From Sediminibacterium ginsengisoli (GTDB lineage: Bacteria > Bacteroidota > Bacteroidia > Chitinophagales > Chitinophagaceae), in NCBI RefSeq assembly GCF_900167075.1, contig NZ_FUWH01000011.1:74455-138454 (forward strand): 64,000 nt of DNA, in the 5' to 3' direction. The notes beneath the pieces are model-generated. The model made no database searches. It was not told the origin of the DNA and saw nothing but the letters and a program-made list of their open reading frames with translations. Below, piece after piece: positions 46,801 through 53,703 of this stretch. Positions within the stretch are counted from its first letter, which is position 1. Each line of letters begins with the position of its first letter. Position numbers and translations under genes: made by a program.

Positions 46801-47041
46801 TGGTGATGGTGTTAATGACATACTCTATCCTTATGTGGCCGGGATCCGTGAGTTCCATTACTTCAAGGTCTACAACAGGCTGAACCAGCTCATGTTTGAA
46901 ACGAAGAATTACGACCAGGGCTGGAACGGAACCGCAAACGGAAGTCCTCAACCAATGGGTATCTATATCTGGGTAGCGGCAGGTGTAGACAGAGACGGCA
47001 AACCGATACAGAAATCAGGACAAACACTTTTATTACGATGA
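37883..47041 (+). CDS. Giant T9SS type B cargo adhesin (3052 aa) with PKD-like repeats
   Basis: Signal peptide (FILLFLVSITGLSAQ, to about residue 37), then 28 PKD-like domains of about 90 residues, most with one Cys in a CSG/CSN motif and a second before the last strand. Two types alternate: type A (W.RA...GI.N, ends V.Y.YTL..NGC) and type B (Y.W..P...P.G ... ISQ.L.N.T, ends YTV.P...C.G..F). From domain 8 they follow an AABBB order four times. Then come two Ig/PKD-like modules, a true PKD domain with WNFGDGNV, and the type B sorting domain (VPKSFTPNGDGVND, GWNG, PMGIYIW). Likely a T9SS-exported adhesin or filament. Its PorP partner starts 12 bp downstream. The ligand is unknown. Confidence 0.94.
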   Translation: MQKADLCRHPRRRSFLPGKAVSFILLFLVSITGLSAQYTTTACSGSSFSFTLPAAPPALQYTWTVASITPAGTVNATPQAAPQNAVSQTLTNTGNVSSTVQYNVAATDGTNFTLDVTVYPRPQLTNTPAAAVCSGTPFNFLTASSVGGTTVTWDRDPSVGISPVNNSGNGDISETMTNTGNPANATYRVHLTANGCTYTNNITVTVNPLPVLNSPLNAPDVCSGVTFNYIPTSPQSPGVTFAWTRASFANISNAPASGNNNPAEALINTSLASVPVSYVYTLTKTATGCSNTATVNVNVLPTPVLNSSTTAQICSGNTFSYVPTTALGGSTFIWARAASAGVSPNSSNGAGAINEVLTNTTTAPTTATYAFVVSNGGCNSTANVVVTINPNPVLSSSINPANVCSGTPFTYTPTSVQSPDVTFTWTRNAVLGIDNLAAINQNGGINEVLTNSTTAPIDVTYGYVLNNIVTNCTSIQNLTVTVNPIPVIPSPVTENICNNSGFLVLPTAAPQGTTFTWSLPTIPVTGSITGPIAAQPVQQPYISGGPFTNTLPVSSVITYTVTPYLNGCQGSDFTLNVNVGTVDPNAINLVLTNELPVCSGSAFYTELSSSAPMPQVFTWERVYTAGITNAATPVNTSNVINEVLYNSTTNPVSARYIIRVTSGSPGCTIAFTKNIVVNPAIQITSTLNPTPVCSNTTFTYPLATNIPYVEAPWARPAMVNINGNAAGIGDVAISPLSEVLVNSSTAPITVTYNISVKTAAGCQSSAPVSLVVNPAPVLNNTASAPAALCSGSSFSYMPTSSTANTFFTWSRASVAAILNPPSSGANNPNELLVNTTLNPATVSYEFTLIANGCQNIQTVNTVVNPIPVVTGQTAVICANTAFTVTPGSVPAGTQYTWGMPTSSPGAAVTGFSASASPQSNISQILNNTTLDPARAYYSVTPTANSCSGLPFTVEVTVNPRPNVAPINTALCSGTPLVYAPSPVQTGTTYSWSAPTLGPGLTAGLSKSAQTNINDLLTNSSTSSASAVYTVTPVANSCTGNIFTVTVQVNPLPVVGNLTTAHCSGTSFTPTLPAVPAGTSYTWPLPVSVPGGTIVGATGQFGAVTTISQQLTSNTTDPVQTTYTISPVSGTCAGNPFTLTVTTNPKTELSSSLTATVCSNTVFNYTGSSNTPSTNSYTWTRSAVSGISNAIGSANSNVISETLMNTTANPINVTYVYSLNTTGNCPNTQNVVVTVNPQPKLNSLLSPAVCSGTTFNYTATTLTTGTSITWARNLVAGITNGASTGGNAISELLVSSELTAVTVPYNFTLSANGCTNNEIVSLIVNPLPSVGALTTAACTNTSFSITPANVPTNTVYTWGLPTSNPVSVVTGGTTGTDVAGTISGTLQNATLTDATATYSIIPKSGTCAGNPFSLAVTVKPVAVVTSPVPLSAVCSGDVISYTPAGVPAGTRYSWGNPSFPSGQTLTGFQAQSLVTSFSQTLSSSNNIQNNATYTVTPNSNGCAGDPFTVVVPVNPRPVVSNTVSTICSGNTFTAAIGTVPAGTTYNWGIPSDIPVSSITGGSASPAGATSISQQLFNNTYAAAQLVYTVTPVTGACSGGQFTVTVNVNPATQLSSAVTAATCSNNLFNYTPASNTSGTSYTWTRAFVSGITNAAGAGSNGISETLINSTSAPIAVQYTYILNTGANCGRTETVTVTVNPTPKLSSLTTPAAICSGNTFNYTPASATAGATFQWARNPIVGISNPAQTGTGNPAEILVNISNNIIPVNYSYQVSANGCSNTELVTVNVNPLPSVANGTLAICSNTAFTYAPGSVPLNTTYSWTVPASNPAGIVTGSAGGGAQVSQTLANTSNSPATATYTVIPEANGCAGQAFTLAVTVNPIPSANDAILPPVCSGTPVNYTPAGIVAGTTYAWGNPLINPAGTLTGGIAQSGVSTFSQTLTGNNTSINTAVYTVVPTANNCSGTAFKITVPVKPVPIVSAQVATICSNNTFSIVPAGVPANTTYSWATPASFPFGAITNGTASAPGAQLISQQLINSTYNAARAEYTVTPQADGCAGTPFNITVNVNPGTQLNLSVTPPAICSKTVFSYAAASNTAGTSFNWTRAQVNGISNAPSAGTNSPDETLINITNQPIAVTYVYSLRTASNCTNTQTVTVMVNPTPELVSATVAPAVCSGTTFSYTPLSNVSGTSFTWTRGFTTFISNNPSSGMGDPAEQLFNTTTGTVSVNYQYTLTANNCSNVQTVTVPVSPTPTVTNRNVTTCSNTPFSITPGNVPGNTQYTWNMPVYNPGGSLSGGFAQNSGQQSIGQTLVNQTLNPAQARYTVVPSAGACTGAAFTVDVLVNPVATVSPQVLPAACSGSTFTYAPANVPAGTTYTWSYPQIMPVNSLTGATAESVNQSLISQTLSSSNNITNTAVYTVVPSSFGCAGNSFTLAVTVNPAPVIANIRDTICTGSSFAIAPSPVPANTTYTWGTPVHFPFGSIIGANAQGAPVTNISQTLINTTTASAQAIYTVTPVAGTCAGNPFTISVTVGANLPAIANQAVTICSGSTFNATPVNAPPGTTFSWNAPSPAPAGSATGMSAAILQTAVSQTLNNLTANNSIVAYTVQARNTGCVSNSFTATVTVLPVPKVTVTGNAVICRYPTDTVSLQFVGQGPYSFTYIDNNVPHTISGITTSPYRLVIPAGAVGQRTIAFTDATHYACSNTKDTSYFTQVINPLPVGTINSLHGTYICNNIADTLFITSPDSLGYQWRRNGTALAGATDDTLVTADAGRYNALLTNRYGCMDTVAVPMTLIKVSQPILKLSYDTYCINTQMNFRNLTDTNTTGTITWTWNFGDGNVRNGYNSFNTYTTGGDHHIRLTALQQFCPATPTSMDTTVNIQFPIPGLTMQSVSAYKGIPTPVAVRSIPDYRYRWTPSWGIHQPDSASTTFNYQQTQQYVINLISPAGCITRDSLLVRVFDNPMIDILVPKSFTPNGDGVNDILYPYVAGIREFHYFKVYNRLNQLMFETKNYDQGWNGTANGSPQPMGIYIWVAAGVDRDGKPIQKSGQTLLLR
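39932..45490 (+). repeat. Four-copy five-domain super-repeat (about 1.39 kb each)
   Basis: Units at 39932-41326, 41327-42718, 42719-44095 and 44096-45490 (1395, 1392, 1377, 1395 bp), each coding domains in the order A-A-B-B-B (domains 8-12, 13-17, 18-22, 23-27). Equivalent domains in different units resemble each other more than their neighbours: domains 16, 21 and 26 share an SS/GN-NN insertion, and the last domains of units 1-3 end in a shared TEL/TQL join. Confidence 0.8.
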
Positions 47042-47053
47042 TGTGATCACAAT

Positions 47054-48076
47054 ATGAAAAAAAGCTTTGCATACCCGCTTATATTACTGACCAGCATTCT
47101 GTGCACCTGCAGCAATACATCTGCACAGGATCCTGTTTTCTCACAGTTTTATGCTTCCCCGATGAGTGTTAACCCGGCGCTTGCGGGTAACGGGGATGCC
47201 GACTGGCGGCTGGTTGGCATCCGGAGGAACCAGTGGATCGCATCCGGCGTGGAGCCGCTGAACACCACCTCATTGTCATTCGATGGCAAACTGATCAGGC
47301 AGAAGAGCAATGATAAAAATTACATCGGTGGCGGGTTGCTTTTCCTGCAGGATTATGGTCTCGGCGGTGCATACAAAAGCAATTCCTTCAATTTGGTGCT
47401 GAGTTCGCATGTAAGCCTCGACTATGAAGATGTGAACGGGCTTTCGATTGGCCTGGGTGGCACTTATTCCAATACGCTGATCGATTTCAACCAACTTACT
47501 TTTGCATCGCAGTTATCATCAGCCGGCTTTAACAGAACGCTCCCTACCAACGAACCATACCTGTCTTCCATCAAACCTTATTACTCCGTTTTTGCAGGTA
47601 TCACCTACACTTATACAACAGAAACTGCCAGTTTTGATATCGGCATTGCAGGCTACCGTTTCATGCGCACCAACCGCAGTGCGCTCAAAGATCCCAACCA
47701 GTTGGATCCGCCGCGGTATAATTTCCATGCAGATTACCAGACCTATCTCGGCGAACGGACTGCATTTAATGCGAATGCCATGTACGTGATTGAAAGTAAT
47801 ATACAATCCTACACAGTGGGAATGAACCTCGGGCATATACTCGAAGCAACAGACGACCAGCCAACCGTGCTGAACACAGGCCTATGGTACCGCAGCAAGG
47901 AAGCTGTGATTCCTTATCTCGGGCTGATGTACCGCAACCTGCAGGGTGGTTTAACGTACGATATCAATCTCTCTGCCAACAGGAGCACATTAGGCAATCT
48001 CAAGACCTTTGAATTCTCGCTGATCCTGAGATCGCCTCAGAAAAGAAATAACCCGATCCCCTGCCCGTGGAAATAA
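47054..48076 (+). CDS. PorP/SprF-family protein, partner of the second adhesin
   Basis: 340 residues. Signal peptide to about residue 24, then DPVFSQFYASPMSVNPALAG, the family signature, and a beta-barrel pattern ending FEFSLILRSPQKR. It captures T9SS type B cargo at the cell surface. It starts 12 bp after the giant adhesin stop, mirroring the locus at 17-25 kb, but no PorE-like gene follows. It differs clearly in sequence from the 332-residue PorP-like protein, consistent with separate cargo. It converges on the M28 peptidase with only 9 bp between stops. Confidence 0.93.
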   Translation: MKKSFAYPLILLTSILCTCSNTSAQDPVFSQFYASPMSVNPALAGNGDADWRLVGIRRNQWIASGVEPLNTTSLSFDGKLIRQKSNDKNYIGGGLLFLQDYGLGGAYKSNSFNLVLSSHVSLDYEDVNGLSIGLGGTYSNTLIDFNQLTFASQLSSAGFNRTLPTNEPYLSSIKPYYSVFAGITYTYTTETASFDIGIAGYRFMRTNRSALKDPNQLDPPRYNFHADYQTYLGERTAFNANAMYVIESNIQSYTVGMNLGHILEATDDQPTVLNTGLWYRSKEAVIPYLGLMYRNLQGGLTYDINLSANRSTLGNLKTFEFSLILRSPQKRNNPIPCPWK

Positions 48077-48085
48077 AGGCGCTGA

Positions 48086-49813
48086 TCAGCGGTTCAGTTC
48101 TTTTACCAGTGCAGCAGTCCTGGCAGCTACATCCTGTTTTGCCTGTTCAATAGCTGCGGATATTTTGCCGGAATTACCGCCAGGCTGCAGATTGCTCATT
48201 TTAGACAATGCATCCTGGTAGAACTTACCCCAGGTTTCGATGATATGAACTTCCGATGTTTTTTTACCGGCATCTTTTGTTACCACGTCCATGCTCAATG
48301 CATGTTCTGTGGCGAGTCTTTTAAATGCTGATTCCCTGTATTCGTTCACCAGGTACAATGCTGTCTGCTCATTGTTACCGGTAAGCGCCATGGCTGATAC
48401 AAGTGCCGATATGCCCACATTCTTCATTTCCTGCGGCGATACATTTTCCAGGCGGTCTGCATCGGTATGATAAAATACATCTGTGAAATGCCACATGAGC
48501 AACCCTGGTATGGAAGCTTCCAGGAATGGTGTATGGTCAGAACCGCCTTCAAAAGGATTTGTCTTTACAACCCAGCCATTTGTCTTTGCCTGATCGAGGC
48601 AACGGCTCAGCATGTAATCATTGAAATAATGCGGAACGATGGCTGATTCAGGCAAAGGCCTTCCGCCCCATTCTGAATGTTTCTCCTCGCCTCTGGTCCA
48701 TACTGCAGAAGGATCAGGCATCTTTTCTATCAGGAAAGTACCGCCTGTTTTTGAAACGTCTTCGCCCACCATATCCAGGCTCATTCCCCACTGAATATTT
48801 TTTGCACGTGCTGCATCTTCCGTTACATAACGTTTGGTAGATACGATCTCATCGCCCCATAAAAATGTTATGCTGCGTTGTGGTGTAAACTGTTTTTTTG
48901 CGATCATCGCGGCTGTAACGCGTGCCATTTCTGCGAGGGTACCCACGCCTGTTGCATTATCGTTGGCACCAGGTTCCTGTACGTGTGCTGAGAATACAAA
49001 ACGTTCTTCCGGCTTGTTCTCTCCTTTCACATCGGCCACCAGGGTCAGTTCTTCTGCTGCATACATTTTGGTTACCGTTTTAATACGCAGCTTTACAGGG
49101 CCTTTTGCCAGTGCTTCCTTCAGCCTGTTCCGCGCATAAGTGGAAAGCAGGATCCCAAATGTGCCGGCAGTACTGTCGGTATAAGCAATACTTGAAAACT
49201 GTATGGAATGAATATGTTTCTGCGGTTGTGTATATCCGGCTACCGAATAACCAAGCGCGCCAGCTGCACCTCGGCCAACTGCCGCACGATGTACCTGTCC
49301 TATTCCCTGTTCTGCAAAAAGTACTTTGTTCTTAAGATCAACTTTATCCAGCTCATCTTTTGTTGCTTTAGGTACATATACAACTTCAACTTCCAGTCCG
49401 CCAGGTGCAGTACTACCGGAATTGATCGCAAGCATGTTGCGGTTTGTTTTGAAGCTGAGCAGCGGTTCCTTTTCGCCTGCAATTTCCACCACTGCATCTA
49501 CCGGTTCCCAGGCCAGGCGTTTCATTGGTCTTTTCTCAATCCGGTAAGTAAGCCTGTCGTTTGCTGTCGCTTTTGATTCATTTACATAGCCTGCTTTTTT
49601 CAGGATATCTTCCACATAAAAGATGCTTTCATCAAATCCTTTATTACCCGCAATACGCCAGCGTTGTTCAACAAAAGCCACAGTTTTGTACGCATTGTTT
49701 TCATCAAACTGTTTGCGTACCTGCTCATAATAGTTCTTAAGCAGCGGATCAGACTGAGCCTGACTTACAAATGGCATTAGCACTACCAGTAATACAGCAA
49801 TGGAAAGTTTCAT
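48086..49813 (-). CDS. M28-family metallopeptidase with PA domain
   Basis: 575 residues from the ATG at 49813; the open frame to 49861 lacks the signal peptide context. Signal peptide LSIAVLLVVLMPFVSQAQ, a protease-associated region (about 140-240), then the M28 domain. Expected di-zinc ligands are visible: His277 (SAHVQE), Asp285 (ANDNATG), Glu322, Asp347 (SLDMVGED) and His449 (FYHTDAD). The general-base position is Asp321 (WGDEIV) instead of the usual Glu, which is unusual. It would cleave N-terminal residues or dipeptides in the periplasm or outside. It follows the MoxR cluster on the same strand after a 60-bp gap. TATCTTTC at 49847-49840 could be its own minus-7 box. Confidence 0.88.
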   Translation of the reverse strand: MKLSIAVLLVVLMPFVSQAQSDPLLKNYYEQVRKQFDENNAYKTVAFVEQRWRIAGNKGFDESIFYVEDILKKAGYVNESKATANDRLTYRIEKRPMKRLAWEPVDAVVEIAGEKEPLLSFKTNRNMLAINSGSTAPGGLEVEVVYVPKATKDELDKVDLKNKVLFAEQGIGQVHRAAVGRGAAGALGYSVAGYTQPQKHIHSIQFSSIAYTDSTAGTFGILLSTYARNRLKEALAKGPVKLRIKTVTKMYAAEELTLVADVKGENKPEERFVFSAHVQEPGANDNATGVGTLAEMARVTAAMIAKKQFTPQRSITFLWGDEIVSTKRYVTEDAARAKNIQWGMSLDMVGEDVSKTGGTFLIEKMPDPSAVWTRGEEKHSEWGGRPLPESAIVPHYFNDYMLSRCLDQAKTNGWVVKTNPFEGGSDHTPFLEASIPGLLMWHFTDVFYHTDADRLENVSPQEMKNVGISALVSAMALTGNNEQTALYLVNEYRESAFKRLATEHALSMDVVTKDAGKKTSEVHIIETWGKFYQDALSKMSNLQPGGNSGKISAAIEQAKQDVAARTAALVKELNR

Positions 49814-49873
49814 ATAAGCGTATTTTAAATTATCAGAACGAAAGATAAGCATAAGCTGCAACTTGCCGGCTGG

Positions 49874-51583
49874 TCAGGAACGCGCCGTTTTACGTTCCCA
49901 CCATAATACCGTCATGGCAAGCAGGAAGAGTAATACAAACCAGATGCGCGGAACCTGCTTTGCGACCGGGTTTACAATAACTTCACGGTTAGCAGATTTT
50001 GTTATATCCCGGATATAAGTCACTGTCTGGCGTTTCAGTACTTCCTTTTTTACAACCGGCCAGTCCTGCTGATCATAAACATATACACTATCCACCCAGC
50101 CACTTTGCATGGGCCACCAGGTTGCCGTCCAGTTAAACGACAGGTAAGCATCCTGGGCAGGCGATAATTGTATCCCTTCCATCTGCACCTGCGGCATTCC
50201 TCCGGTGCTTTGCATGCGAACCATGGCAGGTTGATTAACCCGTGGCATAGGTGTTTCGATTACAGGTGTATGGTGATCGGTATTGCTGGTAATGGCCTGG
50301 ATCAGTGCAGTCCAGTAGGTATTGTAAGCATTACCATTGCCGCCAAGTACCCATTGTGAAGCATTATGGAAAGATGTCAGTGCGATATGACCTTTACCCG
50401 CCATGGCAAGAGCGGCCAGGTAACGGCCGGCAGTATCTGTAACAAGCGGACGAAGTACAGAAGTCTGCTGTATGAATAGCGGGTCTTGTTCCAAAGCATA
50501 CAAGAGGCTGTCGGATCCTGTGATATGTAAACCCAGTCTTTGCGTTTTTGCAGCAGATGCCGTTAAGCGGAAAGGTGCAGTATAAAAACGCCCGGGTACT
50601 CCACTGGTATCGGCCCTGGTAAGCAGGCCCATTCCTTTCTCCGTCACCTGGCGATAAATAGCAGCCAGTTCTTCAGGTTTCAGCGCATCGAGCATAGCGG
50701 CATCTGCGATCAGGAGATCAAACTCATCCAGTAACCGGGGTGTTACAGACCCGGTGGCAATAGGCTTCATGTTGATGAAATCATTGCTGAACTTATTTTT
50801 GCTGATCATGGTACGAACCGCAGCCGAATGCCTTTGCTGCGATAACCATTCCTTTAAAAACCTGTATTCGAAATCTGGTGCGGCTGCCAGTAATAACACT
50901 TTAAAAGGTTCCGGATCTGTAACGATCACCGGAACCGGATTGTTCTCCAGCGTATCTCTCCCATTCAGCAGCAGCAAACGGAATAATGATTTCTGCCGGT
51001 GGAGTGGTATTGTATGGAAACGGAAATGATTCCTGCCCGGAGATATGACTGCTGTATCCAGCACCTTTCCGTAACCATACAACTGCAAGGTGACGGCTTT
51101 CCCGGAATGATTTGCGCAGATGCCTTCTATCAAAAGCTGCTGCCCCCTGTTTAACCTGTTATTCCAGTGAACAGTTGTAATGCCTGTGCTGCCTGTATCA
51201 GGATGGAATACAATATTAGCAGGCGACAATTTTTTCAGTTCATCTATGGTCAGTCCCGCACCTAAAAGATGAATAGTGTCCGCTTTTGGCAAAACGTTAG
51301 CCTGCAGTGCTTCCAGCGGATATACAGGCATATGCCTGCTAAATTGTTCTGCTGTTTTTGGATCTGCGTCTTCACTCAAAAGAATTATGCTTTGCGCCTG
51401 CGTTTCAGAAACGGTATATACAGGTTCCAGCCCGATGCAGGCCAGCATTGCGGCAGCAAGCAGGGTGCTGGCGATACGAACAGCGCGATATCGTCCGGGT
51501 ATGCGATGCCATTCTTTGTATAACAGCCAGACAGTAAAAATTACTGTCAGCACAATAACGATATGATCCCGGTATTGCATCAT
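49874..51583 (-). CDS. Membrane-anchored amidotransferase-like protein of the MoxR cluster
   Basis: 569 residues. Two N-terminal membrane helices (IVIVLTVIFTVWLLY and ASTLLAAAMLACIGLEPVY) and one near the C-terminus (WFVLLFLLAMTVLWW). The middle has a Rossmann-like segment (VLLLAAAPDFEYRFLKEWL) resembling the class I glutamine-amidotransferase-like domain found in MoxR/Bat clusters, with no obvious catalytic Cys. The start is an ATG overlapping the stop of the upstream gene (ATGA). Probably part of an inner-membrane complex; no enzymatic role assigned. Confidence 0.78.
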   Translation of the reverse strand: MMQYRDHIVIVLTVIFTVWLLYKEWHRIPGRYRAVRIASTLLAAAMLACIGLEPVYTVSETQAQSIILLSEDADPKTAEQFSRHMPVYPLEALQANVLPKADTIHLLGAGLTIDELKKLSPANIVFHPDTGSTGITTVHWNNRLNRGQQLLIEGICANHSGKAVTLQLYGYGKVLDTAVISPGRNHFRFHTIPLHRQKSLFRLLLLNGRDTLENNPVPVIVTDPEPFKVLLLAAAPDFEYRFLKEWLSQQRHSAAVRTMISKNKFSNDFINMKPIATGSVTPRLLDEFDLLIADAAMLDALKPEELAAIYRQVTEKGMGLLTRADTSGVPGRFYTAPFRLTASAAKTQRLGLHITGSDSLLYALEQDPLFIQQTSVLRPLVTDTAGRYLAALAMAGKGHIALTSFHNASQWVLGGNGNAYNTYWTALIQAITSNTDHHTPVIETPMPRVNQPAMVRMQSTGGMPQVQMEGIQLSPAQDAYLSFNWTATWWPMQSGWVDSVYVYDQQDWPVVKKEVLKRQTVTYIRDITKSANREVIVNPVAKQVPRIWFVLLFLLAMTVLWWERKTARS

Positions 51584-53703
51584 CCGTTATTTCTTTTTTG
51601 CAGGTTCCTGTAATACTCATCCGACAGTTCATTGGATCGGCCTGGTAATTTAACGGGTGCCTGCTGCGGAGTTTTTAACATCCGGATCACAGTCCGTTCA
51701 ACCATTGTTATATCCTGATTATTTAACGGCGCCTTGTTCTTCATTGCCGTTAACAAAGCCTGTGAGGCCTGCATTCCATCCAGAAACAAAGCCGGTTCAT
51801 GCGCGGCTCTTTCACTGATCCGGCGCGATACCTGCTGAATTTTTGCGTAATCAGCTGCTGAGTAATCTGTACCTGTTGTCTGCAACTTGTCCAGTATTGA
51901 CAAAGCTTCTGCCAGCGGCATGTTTACATCTTCTTCGGCATAAATCTCTCTGTTACGCAAAGGTTCCTGAATGGCAGACAGATCGCCCGTGAGTCTTTTT
52001 TCTGGTTTGAGCGGCGTTGTTTTAACACTGGTCTTGGCTACATATACCCGTGATTTCTGTTGCAATTCCTTCAGCAGACGTAATGCTTTGTATTCATATA
52101 CCAATGCCTGTTGGGGCAGCCAGGTACGAAGTTTCAGTTCGGCATTCCACATTTCAGCCAGTGTTGCTTTGAGTTGTGCTTTGATATCGGGTGAAAAGAA
52201 CGTGGCATCTTCTGCTATATCATGCCTGTGGGTGTAAGGTTCCATCAGTTTCGCGAGGTCGTTGAATTGTGCGGCCTGCTGGTCTCCGGTTGGAGGTGGC
52301 TGGTGAGTTTCATGATCATCTTCATCATCATGAAACTCATTTTCTTCACCGAGGAATTTGCCATATCGAAGACGGAGTAATTTCTGATCGATGCCAAGCG
52401 CAGCACTTTTTGTCTGGTAAACCTGCAATGAAAGCGAGTCTTTATCGCGCAGCAACTGTTCTGTTTCTATGATGATCTGGCGCTGGCTTCTGAAAAATTC
52501 CGGCTTTACCTGGCTACCGCTCAGCGAAAGGTCGAGTTCCATAAGCCGGGCTGTATCCGCTATCGTTACAATAAATACATCCGATTTTTTTTCCTGTCTG
52601 TAATGATCTGTAGCCGACACATAAAAATACAGTTCATCGCCCGGCTTCATTTTCATGACAGCAAGATCAAGCTCCTTTTTCAATATATAGCTTGTCTGCT
52701 TTTGTGCAAGACCGGTTATATTGATCGTATCCTGCCTGAAATTCACGTTTTCACCACTGCCGCTTGCTATCGTGGTCATGATACGGATGCCTGCGATTCC
52801 GTAATCGTCGGAAACGGATGCATTCAATTGTATCCGTTTGGGATAGCCGTAATCGATCACTGTTGCCGGCCGGGGACTGTGTACAATGATCTCAGGCAAC
52901 TGATCGCGTCGTATCTCCATTTTATAAAAGGACGACCAGGCATTATCCAATCCCAGCTGGTAGAACCCGGGCGTTGTGATCTTTTTCGTGAACAACCAGC
53001 GGGTATGCTGTTCATCAACCGGTTTCAATATTTCAGTAAGAGAATCATTGAAACGCAGTGTTACCTGTTTAACCGGTTTGTCTGTCCGGATCTCCCATGT
53101 CACCATTGCATTTTCAGGCGCTTCAAAATCAGGCGAGGCTGAAACATGGGGTGCCTGTTGCTGATATGCAGGTGATATTATAGTCAGTTTTATGCTGCTG
53201 ATACCTGCGGGCAATATTTTTTCAATGTTTTGCTGTGCAGTACTGTTGATTCTTTTCCGGCCGGCCATATCACGGATCAGCAATGTTACCAGAATGGAAA
53301 GAAGCAATGCAGCTGTTGCATACAGAATCCGCCGCAGATAAGGGTTTGCCGGCTTCAGGTTTTCCAATGCAAGGGAAGTACGCTGTATCTGTAATTGCTG
53401 AAGAATACCTGGCTCAGCTACGGACTGCAGCAAAAGGGAACTGCTTTCTTCAAGAGAAGGATAATTAATATCGAGGTGACTGGTCACATACGACACGGTG
53501 ATACGTCTGAAGGGATAAACGATCAAGGTGAGTATTACCAATACAATAATGCCGGTGATATAGATCCATAATTCGCCACCTGCCAGGAATTGCAGCAATA
53601 CCGTCAGCGGCAGCAGGATTGCCAGTCCTGTTAACATACGAACCAGGAACTGGCTTCGCTGCCATTTACGTTTAAGTTGTTGTATTGTTATTGCACCACT
53701 CAA
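51580..53703 (-). CDS. DUF4175-like large membrane protein (707 aa)
   Basis: Three N-terminal membrane segments (ILLPLTVLLQFLAG, YITGIIVLVILTLIVYPF, ILYATAALLLSILVTLLI) are followed by an extracytoplasmic beta region (APENAMVTWEIRT, SVSDDYGIAGIRI). A coiled-coil-like helical C-terminal half has an acidic-histidine linker (HDDEDDHETH). Such DUF4175-like proteins accompany MoxR-DUF58-BatA genes. The start is TTG at 53703, overlapping the BatA stop as TTGA. No nearer ATG precedes the first membrane helix, so TTG is favoured. An intragenic inverted repeat lies at 52304-52339. Confidence 0.82.
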   Translation of the reverse strand: MSGAITIQQLKRKWQRSQFLVRMLTGLAILLPLTVLLQFLAGGELWIYITGIIVLVILTLIVYPFRRITVSYVTSHLDINYPSLEESSSLLLQSVAEPGILQQLQIQRTSLALENLKPANPYLRRILYATAALLLSILVTLLIRDMAGRKRINSTAQQNIEKILPAGISSIKLTIISPAYQQQAPHVSASPDFEAPENAMVTWEIRTDKPVKQVTLRFNDSLTEILKPVDEQHTRWLFTKKITTPGFYQLGLDNAWSSFYKMEIRRDQLPEIIVHSPRPATVIDYGYPKRIQLNASVSDDYGIAGIRIMTTIASGSGENVNFRQDTINITGLAQKQTSYILKKELDLAVMKMKPGDELYFYVSATDHYRQEKKSDVFIVTIADTARLMELDLSLSGSQVKPEFFRSQRQIIIETEQLLRDKDSLSLQVYQTKSAALGIDQKLLRLRYGKFLGEENEFHDDEDDHETHQPPPTGDQQAAQFNDLAKLMEPYTHRHDIAEDATFFSPDIKAQLKATLAEMWNAELKLRTWLPQQALVYEYKALRLLKELQQKSRVYVAKTSVKTTPLKPEKRLTGDLSAIQEPLRNREIYAEEDVNMPLAEALSILDKLQTTGTDYSAADYAKIQQVSRRISERAAHEPALFLDGMQASQALLTAMKNKAPLNNQDITMVERTVIRMLKTPQQAPVKLPGRSNELSDEYYRNLQKRNNG
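52304..52339. repeat. Perfect 13-bp inverted repeat inside the DUF4175-like gene
   Basis: Arms TGAGTTTCATGAT and ATCATGAAACTCA with a 10-base loop. It encodes the acidic-histidine linker and its codons are almost self-complementary. Confidence 0.7.
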
